A stretch of DNA of 13,508 bases. Origin: an uncultured Chlorobiaceae bacterium. Lineage in GTDB: Bacteria > Bacteroidota > Chlorobiia > Chlorobiales > Chlorobiaceae. Below the pieces are notes generated by a model, which was not told where the DNA came from, did not search any database, and saw nothing but the letters and a program-made list of their open reading frames with translations. Position numbers and translations under genes: made by a program. Shown in pieces: positions 1 to 6,910 of this stretch (its first letter is position 1; the number at the start of each line of letters is the position of its first letter). The stretch covers positions 1 through 13,508 of the forward strand of contig CAIXCO010000053.1 in assembly GCA_903917955.1 (NCBI GenBank). The letters run 5' to 3'.

Positions 1-582
1 CTCTGTGGGCGTAACCAGAAGTGGCTCACTGAAAGACAAAAAAAGTTCCGGTTTTTGTTCGTCGAGATATTCGATCCGGCTGACAACTGAAACAAGGTAG
101 ATCCCCGCCATCCTGTCGAGAACGCGGGAGAGAATTGATGCTGTCCCTTTAAAAAAGAAGAGGGGTCTCTTGTCAACAGACTCAATCTTACCCTGGGGAA
201 AAATCCATAAAGCATTCTGTCGCTCACTTTTGGCCGTCAGCAATTCGACGGCATACTGAAGGGTGCCAAGCGCACTTCTCGGACGGGAACGATCAAGAGA
301 AAAAGCCCCTATTCGAGTAAAAAAGCGGTGTTTCCGCAACTGCTGAAACTCGATAATGATATGCAGATTCTGATGAAAAAACTCTTCGGTACAGAGTTGC
401 GACCAAAAGCCATCCCACCAGTACGCGTGATTTGCAAAAAAAATGACCGGAGTGCCTGGCTCCATCTGCTGCACTCCGGGATGCATAAAAACGCGTACCG
501 AGTTAAAATACCTGCGGAACTGACGGCGGGAATACCAGCCAAACCACAGGGTATAAAGCCTGCTGCGACGAACTTTCAGCAT
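1..582 (-). CDS. PlsC/lysophospholipid acyltransferase-family protein (C-terminus cut by window edge)
   Basis: This reading frame is open from an ATG at 582 down to base 1, giving 194 codons with the 3' end off the window. The protein shows the glycerolipid acyltransferase signature. It has the catalytic HX4D box (NHAYWWD, residues 51-57), a GAFSLDR stretch (92-98) in the place of the second conserved block, FPQG (128-131, in place of FPEG) in the acceptor-phosphate block, and a hydrophobic AGIYLVSV near the fourth block. Family members move an acyl chain from acyl-CoA or acyl-ACP to a hydroxyl, usually on lysophosphatidate, at the membrane. The gene starts 10 bases after the aminotransferase stop, so it is probably the last known member of that operon. 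In green sulfur bacteria a PlsC relative, CruD, adds laurate to chlorobactene glucoside. This protein could be CruD or another lipid acyltransferase, and the sequence alone does not decide. Confidence 0.85.
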   Translation of the reverse strand, partial: MLKVRRSRLYTLWFGWYSRRQFRRYFNSVRVFMHPGVQQMEPGTPVIFFANHAYWWDGFWSQLCTEEFFHQNLHIIIEFQQLRKHRFFTRIGAFSLDRSRPRSALGTLQYAVELLTAKSERQNALWIFPQGKIESVDKRPLFFFKGTASILSRVLDRMAGIYLVSVVSRIEYLDEQKPELFLSFSEPLLVTPTE

Positions 583-592
583 AGACAGCGCC

Positions 593-1801
593 CTATTGGA
601 ACGCTCTCCGGATACGGTTTACCGCTTCCTCCAGTGAGGCAATTGAGGCAGCGTAAGAGAGACGGAGATTTTCTGGCGCACCAAACGCATCGCCCGGTAC
701 GGTTGCTACATGATGAACCTTCAAAAGATATTCGGCAACATCGGCCGAATCTTTCATGACAACGCCGTTGAAGGTCTGACCAAGCACTCCGCTGATGTCA
801 GGAAAAATGTAAAAGGCACCCTGTGGAAGAGCGGTCTTGAACCCGGGGATGCTGTTAAGAGCCTCGTACATGTAATCGCGCCTCTTTTCAAACTCAGCAC
901 GGCGTTCTTCAACAATACCCTGATCACCCGTCAAAGCGGCAACTGCGGCTTTCTGGGCTATGGCATTAGGATTTGAGGTGGTCTGCGACTGAATCTTGTC
1001 GCAGGCATCAATCAGCCATTTTGGCCCGGCAAGGTAGCCAATTCTCCATCCAGTCATAGCGTAAGTTTTCGAAACGCCATTACTCACAATGACCCACTCC
1101 TTCATTTCCGGAATCCTTGCGGGAGAGAACGGACGAACATCGCCATAAACAATCATGTCGTACATCTCATCAGAGAGCACAAAAATACCCCGCCCTTCGA
1201 CCACCTTCATCAAGGCACGAACCTCCACTTCACTATAAACCGAGCCCGTTGGATTCGATGGAGAGTTCAGGACAAGGATCTTTGTTTTCGGAGTAATGGC
1301 GCCCTCAAGCTGGGAAGGGGTCATTTTATAGTCGCTTTCAAGAGTGGTATGCACAATAACGGGTACCCCGCCTGCGAGACGAACCATTTCAGGAAAACTC
1401 ACCCAGTAAGGGGCGGGAACAATCACCTCATCGCCCTCTTCACAAAGAGCAAGGAAGGTATTGGCCAGAGTCTGTTTGCCACCATTGCTGACGATAATCT
1501 GGTTTTCCTCAAAATCGAGACTGTTATCGCGCCTGAACTTTTGAACAATGGCTTTTTTCAGCTCAGCAATACCGGAATTTGCCGTATAACGGGTAAACCC
1601 GGCATTGATGGCATCGATTCCAGCCTGATTGACATGAGCGGGAGTCGGAAAATCGGGCTCACCAGCCGAAAGACTGACAATGTCGTGCCCTTCAGCCTTC
1701 ATTTTACCAGCAAGATTGCTGATTCGCATGGTCTGCGACTCCTGCATACTGAGCACCCTGCGGGTGAGATATTGTTCTTCCGGAAGAGGTGTGTTTGACA
1801 T
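593..1801 (-). CDS. aspC: Class I aminotransferase, aspartate/prephenate type (subgroup Ib)
   Basis: This 402-residue protein is a PLP-dependent fold-type I aminotransferase, a cytosolic enzyme that interconverts aspartate and oxaloacetate using 2-oxoglutarate/glutamate. Visible landmarks are AGEPDF (46-51), PYWVSFPE (131-138), NSPSNPTG (179-186, cofactor Asn183), SDEMYD (210-215, Asp211), SKTYAMTGWR (244-253, Schiff-base Lys245) and NLRLSYA (378-384, carboxylate-binding Arg380). Length and motif order match the Thermus-type Ib group. Thr24 and Lys109 occupy the positions reported to allow prephenate as a second substrate in that group, so the enzyme may also make arogenate for phenylalanine and tyrosine synthesis; that dual role is inference. 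The ATG at 1801 lies 23 bases after the coaD stop. The stop at 593 is followed 10 bases later by the acyltransferase start, consistent with one operon. Confidence 0.94.
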   Translation of the reverse strand: MSNTPLPEEQYLTRRVLSMQESQTMRISNLAGKMKAEGHDIVSLSAGEPDFPTPAHVNQAGIDAINAGFTRYTANSGIAELKKAIVQKFRRDNSLDFEENQIIVSNGGKQTLANTFLALCEEGDEVIVPAPYWVSFPEMVRLAGGVPVIVHTTLESDYKMTPSQLEGAITPKTKILVLNSPSNPTGSVYSEVEVRALMKVVEGRGIFVLSDEMYDMIVYGDVRPFSPARIPEMKEWVIVSNGVSKTYAMTGWRIGYLAGPKWLIDACDKIQSQTTSNPNAIAQKAAVAALTGDQGIVEERRAEFEKRRDYMYEALNSIPGFKTALPQGAFYIFPDISGVLGQTFNGVVMKDSADVAEYLLKVHHVATVPGDAFGAPENLRLSYAASIASLEEAVNRIRRAFQ

Positions 1802-1824
1802 AGAAAAATGATTTGTTATAATTT

Positions 1825-2319
1825 TTATCTGCTCTTTTTTTCACGTTTTTGATGCATCATCTCCAGAACACAGGGATGAACAAATTTACTGACATCTCCG
1901 CCCAGCATGCCCACCTCCTTGATGATCGATGATGCCACGTAGGTATATTTGACATTGGGCATCAAAAAGACAGTAGTCACCTCTGGATAGAGTTGACGGT
2001 TCAAAAGCGACATCTGAAATTCGTATTCAAAATCCTTGACCTGCCTCACCCCCCTGACAATGGCTCTCGCCCCCACCTGACGGGCATAGTCCACAACGAG
2101 CCCGTTATGCAGCACCTCAACAGAAACTCCGGGATAATCGCAGGTGACCTCCCTCGTCATTGACTCCCGCTCTTCGGCTGTAAAGAGCGCACGCTTCTGG
2201 GAGTTCTCTGCAATAACGACAATAACTTCCTCAAAAATATTCAAGGCACGTTCAAGCACATCAAGATGACCGTTGGTAAAGGGATCAAACGTTCCAGGAT
2301 AAATGGCTTTCTGTTTCAT
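1825..2319 (-). CDS. coaD: Phosphopantetheine adenylyltransferase
   Basis: CoaD catalyses the fourth step of coenzyme A synthesis, joining 4'-phosphopantetheine and ATP to give dephospho-CoA and pyrophosphate, as a soluble hexamer. From the ATG at 2319 the protein has 164 residues, the normal size. It begins with the nucleotidyltransferase signature YPGTFDPFTNGH (7-18, with Thr10 and the TNGH box). It continues with VRGVRQVKDFEYE, the conserved Arg-rich loop before the phosphopantetheine site, and YVASSIIKEV, equivalent to the second ATP-binding block. An in-frame TTG at 2328 would add three residues, but the ATG gives the usual MKQKAIYPGTF start. No good Shine-Dalgarno sequence precedes either start. 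The rsmD stop lies 12 bases upstream, so translation is probably coupled. The rsmD-coaD order is common in bacteria. Confidence 0.95.
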   Translation of the reverse strand: MKQKAIYPGTFDPFTNGHLDVLERALNIFEEVIVVIAENSQKRALFTAEERESMTREVTCDYPGVSVEVLHNGLVVDYARQVGARAIVRGVRQVKDFEYEFQMSLLNRQLYPEVTTVFLMPNVKYTYVASSIIKEVGMLGGDVSKFVHPCVLEMMHQKREKKSR

Positions 2320-2331
2320 CGGTGGCAAAGG

Positions 2332-2868
2332 TCAATGCTGAAAAAAAGTAACTCTTGTCATGCCGTAATCGCGGTGAAAAGAGTAATAGGGAGAGTGCTG
2401 AAAATCGAGATGCGCACTATGTTCGACAAGCAGAAACCCCTCCCCGACAAGAAGGGTGCCTGCAAAAATGGTTTCAATCAATCGATCATAATCCGGCCAC
2501 GAGTAGGGCGGATCGCAAAAAAGAAGATCAAACTGCCCCGTCGCACGGCCGAGAAATGCCGAAACATCCCCGTTGACAATCTTGACACTCTCTTGAACCC
2601 CCAACTGAAGGGCGGTTGCCTTCAGCCATTTGAGGGCATCAACATGCTGATCGACAAAGCAGACCGACCCGGCACCACGGCTCAACGCTTCGAAACCAAG
2701 GGAGCCAAAGCCCGCAAACAAATCGAGGACGGAGGCCCCCTCAAAGTCCATTCTTGCCGTGAGCGTATCAAAGAGCGACTTCTTCACCCTGCTGCTGCAA
2801 GGACGTATCGCGAGCGACGATGAACTCTTGATTTTCCGTCCTTTATAAAGACCTGCCAGAATCTGCAT
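2332..2868 (-). CDS. rsmD: 16S rRNA (guanine966-N2)-methyltransferase RsmD
   Basis: This 178-residue SAM-dependent methyltransferase is predicted to modify G966 (E. coli numbering) of 16S rRNA during 30S assembly. Residues 1-40 hold the family N-terminus with IRPCSSRVKKSLFDTL (21-36), matching the usual RPT..RVREALFN box. VLDLFAGFGSLGFEALSRGA (47-66) is the SAM-binding motif I. FVDQ (71-74) is the acidic end of strand 2. DPPY (119-122) is the catalytic motif of N6/N2 methyltransferases. The C-terminus is conventional and no part is missing. The ATG at 2868 lies 11 bases after the transketolase stop, with a weak GGGG just upstream, and the gene leads directly into coaD. Identification of the family is firm; the exact guanine is inferred from the family. 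Confidence 0.93.
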   Translation of the reverse strand: MQILAGLYKGRKIKSSSSLAIRPCSSRVKKSLFDTLTARMDFEGASVLDLFAGFGSLGFEALSRGAGSVCFVDQHVDALKWLKATALQLGVQESVKIVNGDVSAFLGRATGQFDLLFCDPPYSWPDYDRLIETIFAGTLLVGEGFLLVEHSAHLDFQHSPYYSFHRDYGMTRVTFFQH

Positions 2869-2879
2869 GAAACCCCAGG

Positions 2880-3797
2880 TCAGCTCAAAAAATCACCAAA
2901 GCGAGTCTCGCCGAGAATGGCAAGTGCTTTTAGGGCATCCTCCCTGGACGGCGGCTTTCCGTGCCAGTTGGATTTATCAGGCATACTTCCCTCAAAAAAG
3001 GGAACCCCTTTGCCCATAATGGTTGTCGCAAGAATCACGGTCGGCCTCTGACGATCCGTCGCCGCCTTGATCTTTTCGACCGTCGCAACAAAATCCTCCA
3101 TATTGTTGCCATCGCAACAACAAACATCCCATCCAAACGAGCGCCATTTATCAGAAAACGGCTCAACGCTCATGATGGAGGTAACCTCACCATCAATCTG
3201 CAGATTGTTGTAATCGACAATACCAATAATCTTGCCTAACTTATAATGAGAGGCACTCATCGCCGCTTCCCATATCTGCCCCTCCTGGCACTCGCCATCG
3301 CCCATCAGGCAAAAAACATCACCCTGCCGGCCATCAAGACGAAGGCCAAGCGCCGCGCCGACCGCAGCAGAAAGACCCTGACCAAGGGATCCTGATGCGA
3401 TTCTGATTCCCGGAAGCTTCGATTCAGAGGTAGGATGACCCTGCAGATAGGAGCTGACCTGTCGTAGTGAGTTCAATTCATTGAGAGGAAAATACCCTGA
3501 ACGGGCAAGCACACTGTACCATGCCGGAACAATATGGCCATTGGAGAGGAAAACCATATCCTCGTCATGCAGTTTCCAGAACTCATGCGGCTTATGCTGA
3601 AGTACCCGGAAATAGAGTGCGGTAAAAATATCGGCCATGCCAAGCGAACCACCCGTATGACCGGAATTGGCCATAGCAAGCATTCTGATAACATCCCGAC
3701 GGACCTGGCGGGACATCTCCTTGAGATCATCAATCGAGGCAAGCTCAAGAAGCACGCCTTTTTTTTCAGCAGGATACAGTTTCAACTCTTTTGCCAT
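2880..3797 (-). CDS. Transketolase, N-terminal (TPP-binding) subunit
   Basis: This 305-residue protein is the thiamine-diphosphate-binding half of a split transketolase (TktA-type subunit). Transketolases transfer two-carbon ketol units between sugar phosphates in the pentose-phosphate pathway, feeding ribose-5-P and erythrose-4-P to nucleotide and aromatic synthesis. Visible blocks are SGHTGGSLG (45-53, with the conserved His47), LSNGH (84-88), GSLGQGLS (136-143), and the TPP/metal motif starting GDGECQEGQ (166-174) and closing with the NN pair at 197-198. The chain ends where split N-terminal subunits end, near PSREDALKAL and FGDFLS, and lacks the pyrimidine-binding and C-terminal domains. 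The partner subunit is expected as a separate gene but is not in this window; the next gene downstream is rsmD. The ATG at 3797 has no clear ribosome binding site. It heads the five-gene minus-strand run. Confidence 0.93.
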   Translation of the reverse strand: MAKELKLYPAEKKGVLLELASIDDLKEMSRQVRRDVIRMLAMANSGHTGGSLGMADIFTALYFRVLQHKPHEFWKLHDEDMVFLSNGHIVPAWYSVLARSGYFPLNELNSLRQVSSYLQGHPTSESKLPGIRIASGSLGQGLSAAVGAALGLRLDGRQGDVFCLMGDGECQEGQIWEAAMSASHYKLGKIIGIVDYNNLQIDGEVTSIMSVEPFSDKWRSFGWDVCCCDGNNMEDFVATVEKIKAATDRQRPTVILATTIMGKGVPFFEGSMPDKSNWHGKPPSREDALKALAILGETRFGDFLS

Positions 3798-3875
3798 GGT
3801 ATGTCAACAAAATGCTTGTGAATGAATAAAAAAAAGCTTGAAGTTAAGTGGCTGGGGATAAATAACAAAAAAAAC

Positions 3876-4520
3876 TTATTCATGTTGCTGCTTTCTCTCC
3901 CTTAAAAACTTCCACACGGAAAAAAAAAGAAGCAAAACGAAAATAATCGAAACAGGAATGCTGTAGAGCGCCGCATAAGTGCCGATATCCTGCCAGTTGC
4001 TTCCCAGAAAATAACCGCCATAGAGCAGAAGCACGTTCCAGACAAATGCGCTCGTCAAAGCTGCAAGAAAAACCAGTGGCGTCCTGAGATGCATCAAACC
4101 CGCCGTAACCGAAATAACCGCCCTCGAACCGAACAAGAAGCGGTTCACCAGTACGGCAAGATAACCGTGAGTGGCAAATTTATGGCGAAGCAGCTCCATA
4201 TCCGAAGGAGGAAAAAACCGATGAACACTTTTTGCCAGCCAGTGCTGCGCCGGGCTACCGCCTGCAGCATACAATTTCATGCCAAGATGCCGACTGAGCA
4301 TATAGACAAGCATAAAACCAGCCGTAGAGCCCAGCGAAGAGCTTAACAGCGCCTCTGCAAAATGAATGTTACTCGTGCTGATCAGATAGCCGATAAAGGC
4401 AATCGGAACATCTCCCGGTATCGGAGGCACAACATTTTCCAGAAATGCAATCAGAAAGAGAAAGAGATAGATCGCCGCAGGATCAGCATGCTGCAGCCAG
4501 GAAATCGAAGCTTCAAGCAT
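3876..4520 (-). CDS. DedA/VTT-domain integral membrane protein
   Basis: This 214-residue polytopic membrane protein belongs to the DedA (SNARE-associated/VTT) family. Members are linked to membrane homeostasis, proton-motive-force-dependent transport and, in some cases, flipping of undecaprenyl phosphate or phospholipid. The family hallmarks are FLENVVPPIPGD (26-37), with acidic Glu28 and Asp37, and RFLFGSRAVISVTAGL (127-142), with Arg127 and Arg133 in the re-entrant region. Further hydrophobic segments lie near 58-77, 146-172 and 184-204, and the tail is short and basic. Translation from a TTG at 4526 would add two residues, but GGAGG at 4528-4532 lies 7 bases before the ATG at 4520, so the ATG is chosen. 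The gene follows purC by 29 bases in the same direction. Its substrate cannot be told from sequence. Confidence 0.9.
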   Translation of the reverse strand: MLEASISWLQHADPAAIYLFLFLIAFLENVVPPIPGDVPIAFIGYLISTSNIHFAEALLSSSLGSTAGFMLVYMLSRHLGMKLYAAGGSPAQHWLAKSVHRFFPPSDMELLRHKFATHGYLAVLVNRFLFGSRAVISVTAGLMHLRTPLVFLAALTSAFVWNVLLLYGGYFLGSNWQDIGTYAALYSIPVSIIFVLLLFFSVWKFLRERKQQHE

Positions 4521-4527
4521 AGCCAAT

Positions 4528-4532
4528 CCTCC
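4528..4532 (-). promoter_or_regulatory. Ribosome binding site deciding the DedA start
   Basis: Read on the minus strand this is GGAGG, followed by seven bases and then ATG at 4520. The same element is only one base from the alternative TTG at 4526, which is too close to serve it. This is one of the few clear Shine-Dalgarno sequences in the window. Confidence 0.75.
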
Positions 4533-4549
4533 GGTCTGTCATACTACTC

Positions 4550-5260
4550 TCAATCAAGGTCAAGAACCCTTCTCTGCACTTCACTGTAAGCATCCTCAAC
4601 ACCGCCAAGGTCAAAGCGAAAACGATCCTTGTCCATCTTTTCATTTGTCTCAAGATCCCAGAAACGGCAGGTGTCGGGGCTTATCTCGTCACCAAGCAAA
4701 ATCTCGTTGTTGTGACGACCGAACTCAAGCTTGAAATCGACCAGTTTGAGTTTCCTGACAGCAAAAAACTCTTTGAGCAAGGCATTGATGCTCTCTGCAC
4801 GATTTTTTAGAACAGCAAGCTCCTCAAGCGTAGCAACGCCAAGCGCCACGGCGTGGGCCTCATTCATCAACGGGTCATCGAGATCATCATCTTTGAGATA
4901 GAACTCCACAATCGGCGTCTCAAGAACCGTTCCCTCGCTGAAGCCATACCGCTTCACCAGCGAACCTGCCGCAATGTTGCGCACGACAACCTCAACCTTG
5001 ATAATATCGAGATAACGGCAGAGCATATCACGATCAGAGAGCTTCTCGACAAAATGGGTACGGATACCCTGAGCTTCAAGCAAGGTGAAGAGCTTGCATG
5101 AAATTGCATTGTTCACAACACCCTTTTCGGCGATGCTCCCCTTTTTCTTGTTATTGAACGCTGTTGCATCATCCTTGAACTCCTGTATCACCAGATTGGC
5201 ATCATCCGTTAAAAAAACCTTTTTAGCTTTGCCTTCGTACAGTTGCGTCGTCTTTTTCAT
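4550..5260 (-). CDS. purC: Phosphoribosylaminoimidazole-succinocarboxamide synthase (SAICAR synthetase)
   Basis: PurC joins CAIR and aspartate with ATP to form SAICAR in cytosolic de novo purine synthesis. The 236-residue length is typical for the bacterial enzyme. Visible blocks are LYEGKAKKVF near the N-terminus (ATP-binding strand-turn), VEVVVRNIAAGSLVKRYG (substrate loop, family signature 1), LVDFKLEFGRHN (signature 2) and GDEISPDTCRFWD (catalytic/metal loop with acidic residues). No residue appears missing. The ATG at 5260 fits the usual MKKTTQLYEGK start. No Shine-Dalgarno sequence is present, and a TATAAT lies only 11 bases upstream, so the message may have a very short leader. The gene is followed after 29 bases by the DedA gene. 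It is not clustered with other pur genes here. Confidence 0.96.
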   Translation of the reverse strand: MKKTTQLYEGKAKKVFLTDDANLVIQEFKDDATAFNNKKKGSIAEKGVVNNAISCKLFTLLEAQGIRTHFVEKLSDRDMLCRYLDIIKVEVVVRNIAAGSLVKRYGFSEGTVLETPIVEFYLKDDDLDDPLMNEAHAVALGVATLEELAVLKNRAESINALLKEFFAVRKLKLVDFKLEFGRHNNEILLGDEISPDTCRFWDLETNEKMDKDRFRFDLGGVEDAYSEVQRRVLDLD

Positions 5261-5271
5261 GTAACAATAAG

Positions 5272-5301
5272 ATTATAGTGATTGGCCACCGCGAACGATA
5301 A
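5272..5301 (-). promoter_or_regulatory. Possible purC promoter with very short leader
   Basis: On the minus strand a perfect TATAAT (5272-5277) stands 11 bases before the purC ATG. A weak -35-like TTATCG (5296-5301, 3 of 6 matches) sits 18 bases further up. If used, transcription would start about four or five bases before the ATG, giving a nearly leaderless mRNA. This would agree with the lack of a Shine-Dalgarno sequence. It is a pattern match only. Confidence 0.35.
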
Positions 5302-5320
5302 CCGTTAATACCCCGAACAA

Positions 5321-5731
5321 TCAGTCCCTTTGCTGACCCTCCTGGTCAGATGCCGCCTGCTGCACCGCACCGGTAAGCACAATGGCAATCTGATCATCGG
5401 TCAACCCCTTGTCTTTCAAAAAACTCATAAACCTGAAGACTCCCAAATCAGAGAGCATCGCCTTGGGCTGATACTGCTCATCAAGTCCCCTTGCACGACC
5501 GTACTCTTCCGAGGTCTTGATCCAGTCATCAATAAACTGTTCCGACTTCCCGTTCTCAAGAAAAAAACCGGCCACAATCACTTTAACCTTGTCCATTGCC
5601 GGTTCCGGATGAGCCTGGAACAACAGTTGCATCTCTTCAGAAATCCTTGCCAACACAATAACCGCTTCCCTGTCAAGGGTCTCCTCGAGGATCTCTTTCG
5701 CCTGTTCCTTGACATCGCTCTTCTGGGTCAT
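5321..5731 (-). CDS. Unrecognised small soluble protein, 136 residues
   Basis: I do not recognise a family. The frame is open for 136 codons and the product looks like a real soluble protein. It is rich in charged residues, strongly helical in pattern, and has no signal peptide, membrane segment or cysteine. The N-terminal third (KEQAKEILEETLDREAVIVL) is amphipathic and acidic. A central hydrophobic stretch (VKVIVAGFFLENG) is followed by a probable helix (SEQFIDDWIKTSEEYG) and a C-terminal helix pair around FRFMSFLKDKGLTDDQIAIV, ending in a polar Gln/Asp tail. The ATG at 5731 is preceded by GGGAAG six bases away, a plausible ribosome binding site. It lies 60 bases upstream of purC on the same strand and is divergent from the exported hydrolase gene. 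It may be a lineage-specific conserved protein; the function is unknown. Confidence 0.72.
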   Translation of the reverse strand: MTQKSDVKEQAKEILEETLDREAVIVLARISEEMQLLFQAHPEPAMDKVKVIVAGFFLENGKSEQFIDDWIKTSEEYGRARGLDEQYQPKAMLSDLGVFRFMSFLKDKGLTDDQIAIVLTGAVQQAASDQEGQQRD

Positions 5732-5762
5732 AATGCTTCCCGGATTGTTGAAAAATAAAATA

Positions 5763-5791
5763 TTGACAAACTGGAAAATCCCGATTAAGTT
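5763..5791 (+). promoter_or_regulatory. Possible promoter of the exported hydrolase gene
   Basis: A perfect TTGACA (5763-5768) is followed after 17 bases by TAAGTT (5786-5791, 3 of 6 matches to TATAAT). It lies in the 105-base divergent gap. The predicted transcript would begin near 5798, about 38 bases before the ATG at 5837. The -10 element is poor, so this is tentative. Confidence 0.35.
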
Positions 5792-5836
5792 ACAGAATCA
5801 TTATGGGAAAGAAAAAAAATTAGAACGAAAGAGGCC

Positions 5837-6865
5837 ATGCAAAAACTGCTCTGCTGCGTTTTTCTCGTTTTCATCGCTGCCTTATCACTATCACACACCG
5901 TCAACGGAAAGGTGGATACTGAAAAAAACGTACTCTTCCTCTGGTGGAATGTTGAAAATCTTTTCGATGCATACAACGACCCTGCAACCGAAGATGACGA
6001 TTTTACCCCGGAAGGAAAACTGCAATGGACAGAAAAGAGGGTCTGGCTGAAAAAGATGCGCATCCGCCACCTCCTCTCGGCTGTGGAGGCACACCCCGAC
6101 TACAGAAAATATCCCGACATCCTCGCTTTTGCCGAGGTAGAAAACCGGAACATCTTTGAGGGCACACTCCAGGGTATCGGCAGCGTCAGCTACAAAACCA
6201 TCTATCACGAATCACGCGATCCGAGAGGCATCGACATCGGCCTCGCCTATAACCCGGAAACGATTCGCCCCGCAGGATCGAAGGCCTACACAGTCCCTCT
6301 TGATGACAAGCCGACAAGAAAAATCATCGTTGCCGGATTTTCAGCCGACAATCACCCCTTTCACCTCATTCTGAACCACTGGCCCTCACGCTCCTTCGAC
6401 ACCGGGTGGAGTGAACCGAAGCGACTTGCTGCTGCAAAAGTGGCCCGCCACATTCTCGACAGCCTGCTTGTGAGCAATCCGAAAGCTGACTGCATAGTCA
6501 TGGGTGACTTCAATGATGAACCCTTCGACCGCTCCCTGAAACAGGGCCTTCGCTCAACATTCGATGCCGCAAGGGTCAGGGCAAACCGCGACGGCCTCCT
6601 GTACAACTGCTGGAGCGGCTATGAGGGTGTCGGCAGCTACTTCTACGACAACCACTGGCAACAGATCGACCAGATCCTTCTCAGCCCGGGAATGCTTGAC
6701 AACAGAGGATTGACAGCACCAGAAGATGCGTTCCACTGCTTCTCCTTTTTCCGGCTCTTCGACTACTCCGGAAAAAAGCCCTGGGCCACCTACGAAAAAA
6801 GAAAATACAAGGGGGGCTACTCCGACCATCTGCCACTGATTTTAAAAGCCCGAATCGTGCCTTAG
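5837..6865 (+). CDS. Exported endonuclease/exonuclease/phosphatase-family hydrolase
   Basis: This 342-residue protein has the DNase I-like (EEP) fold used by metal-dependent phosphodiesterases acting on nucleic acids or phospho-lipids/sugars. All core motifs are visible: WNVENLFD (37-44, Asn38), AEVEN (99-103, metal-binding Glu), RGIDIGLAY (130-138), NHWPSR (180-185, His181), GDFND (223-227, Asp224/Asn226) and SDHLPL (329-334, Asp330/His331). The N-terminus MQKLLCCVFLVFIAALSLS is a Sec-type signal peptide, with cleavage probable around residues 19-24, so the enzyme should act outside the cytoplasm. The early cysteines at 6 and 7 do not form a normal lipobox. The ATG at 5837 has GAGG only two bases away, a close spacing. 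It is transcribed alone and faces the CDF gene. Nuclease and phosphatase activities cannot be told apart from sequence. Confidence 0.9.
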   Translation: MQKLLCCVFLVFIAALSLSHTVNGKVDTEKNVLFLWWNVENLFDAYNDPATEDDDFTPEGKLQWTEKRVWLKKMRIRHLLSAVEAHPDYRKYPDILAFAEVENRNIFEGTLQGIGSVSYKTIYHESRDPRGIDIGLAYNPETIRPAGSKAYTVPLDDKPTRKIIVAGFSADNHPFHLILNHWPSRSFDTGWSEPKRLAAAKVARHILDSLLVSNPKADCIVMGDFNDEPFDRSLKQGLRSTFDAARVRANRDGLLYNCWSGYEGVGSYFYDNHWQQIDQILLSPGMLDNRGLTAPEDAFHCFSFFRLFDYSGKKPWATYEKRKYKGGYSDHLPLILKARIVP

Positions 6866-6910
6866 CATACTCCGGAGGTTGGACTTCAGCACTTCAGCGC
6901 CGATAGAGCC

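Noticed and set aside
2266..2823. Long plus-strand open frame (185 codons) opposite rsmD/coaD
   Set aside because: It lies antisense to two well-supported enzymes, has a low-complexity basic composition and shows no domain.
3802..3807. Perfect TTGACA on the minus strand four bases before the transketolase ATG
   Set aside because: As a -35 box it would start transcription inside the coding region; no -10 element fits, so chance is likely.
6879..6890. 12-base word TTGGACTTCAGC also present at 12349-12360
   Set aside because: Several 12-base repeats are expected by chance in 13.5 kb, and there is no flanking similarity that would suggest att sites or an insertion sequence.
6866..6910. Terminator between the convergent hydrolase and CDF genes
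   Set aside because: Only short imperfect pairs are present and there is no T-rich tail, so no terminator is supported.
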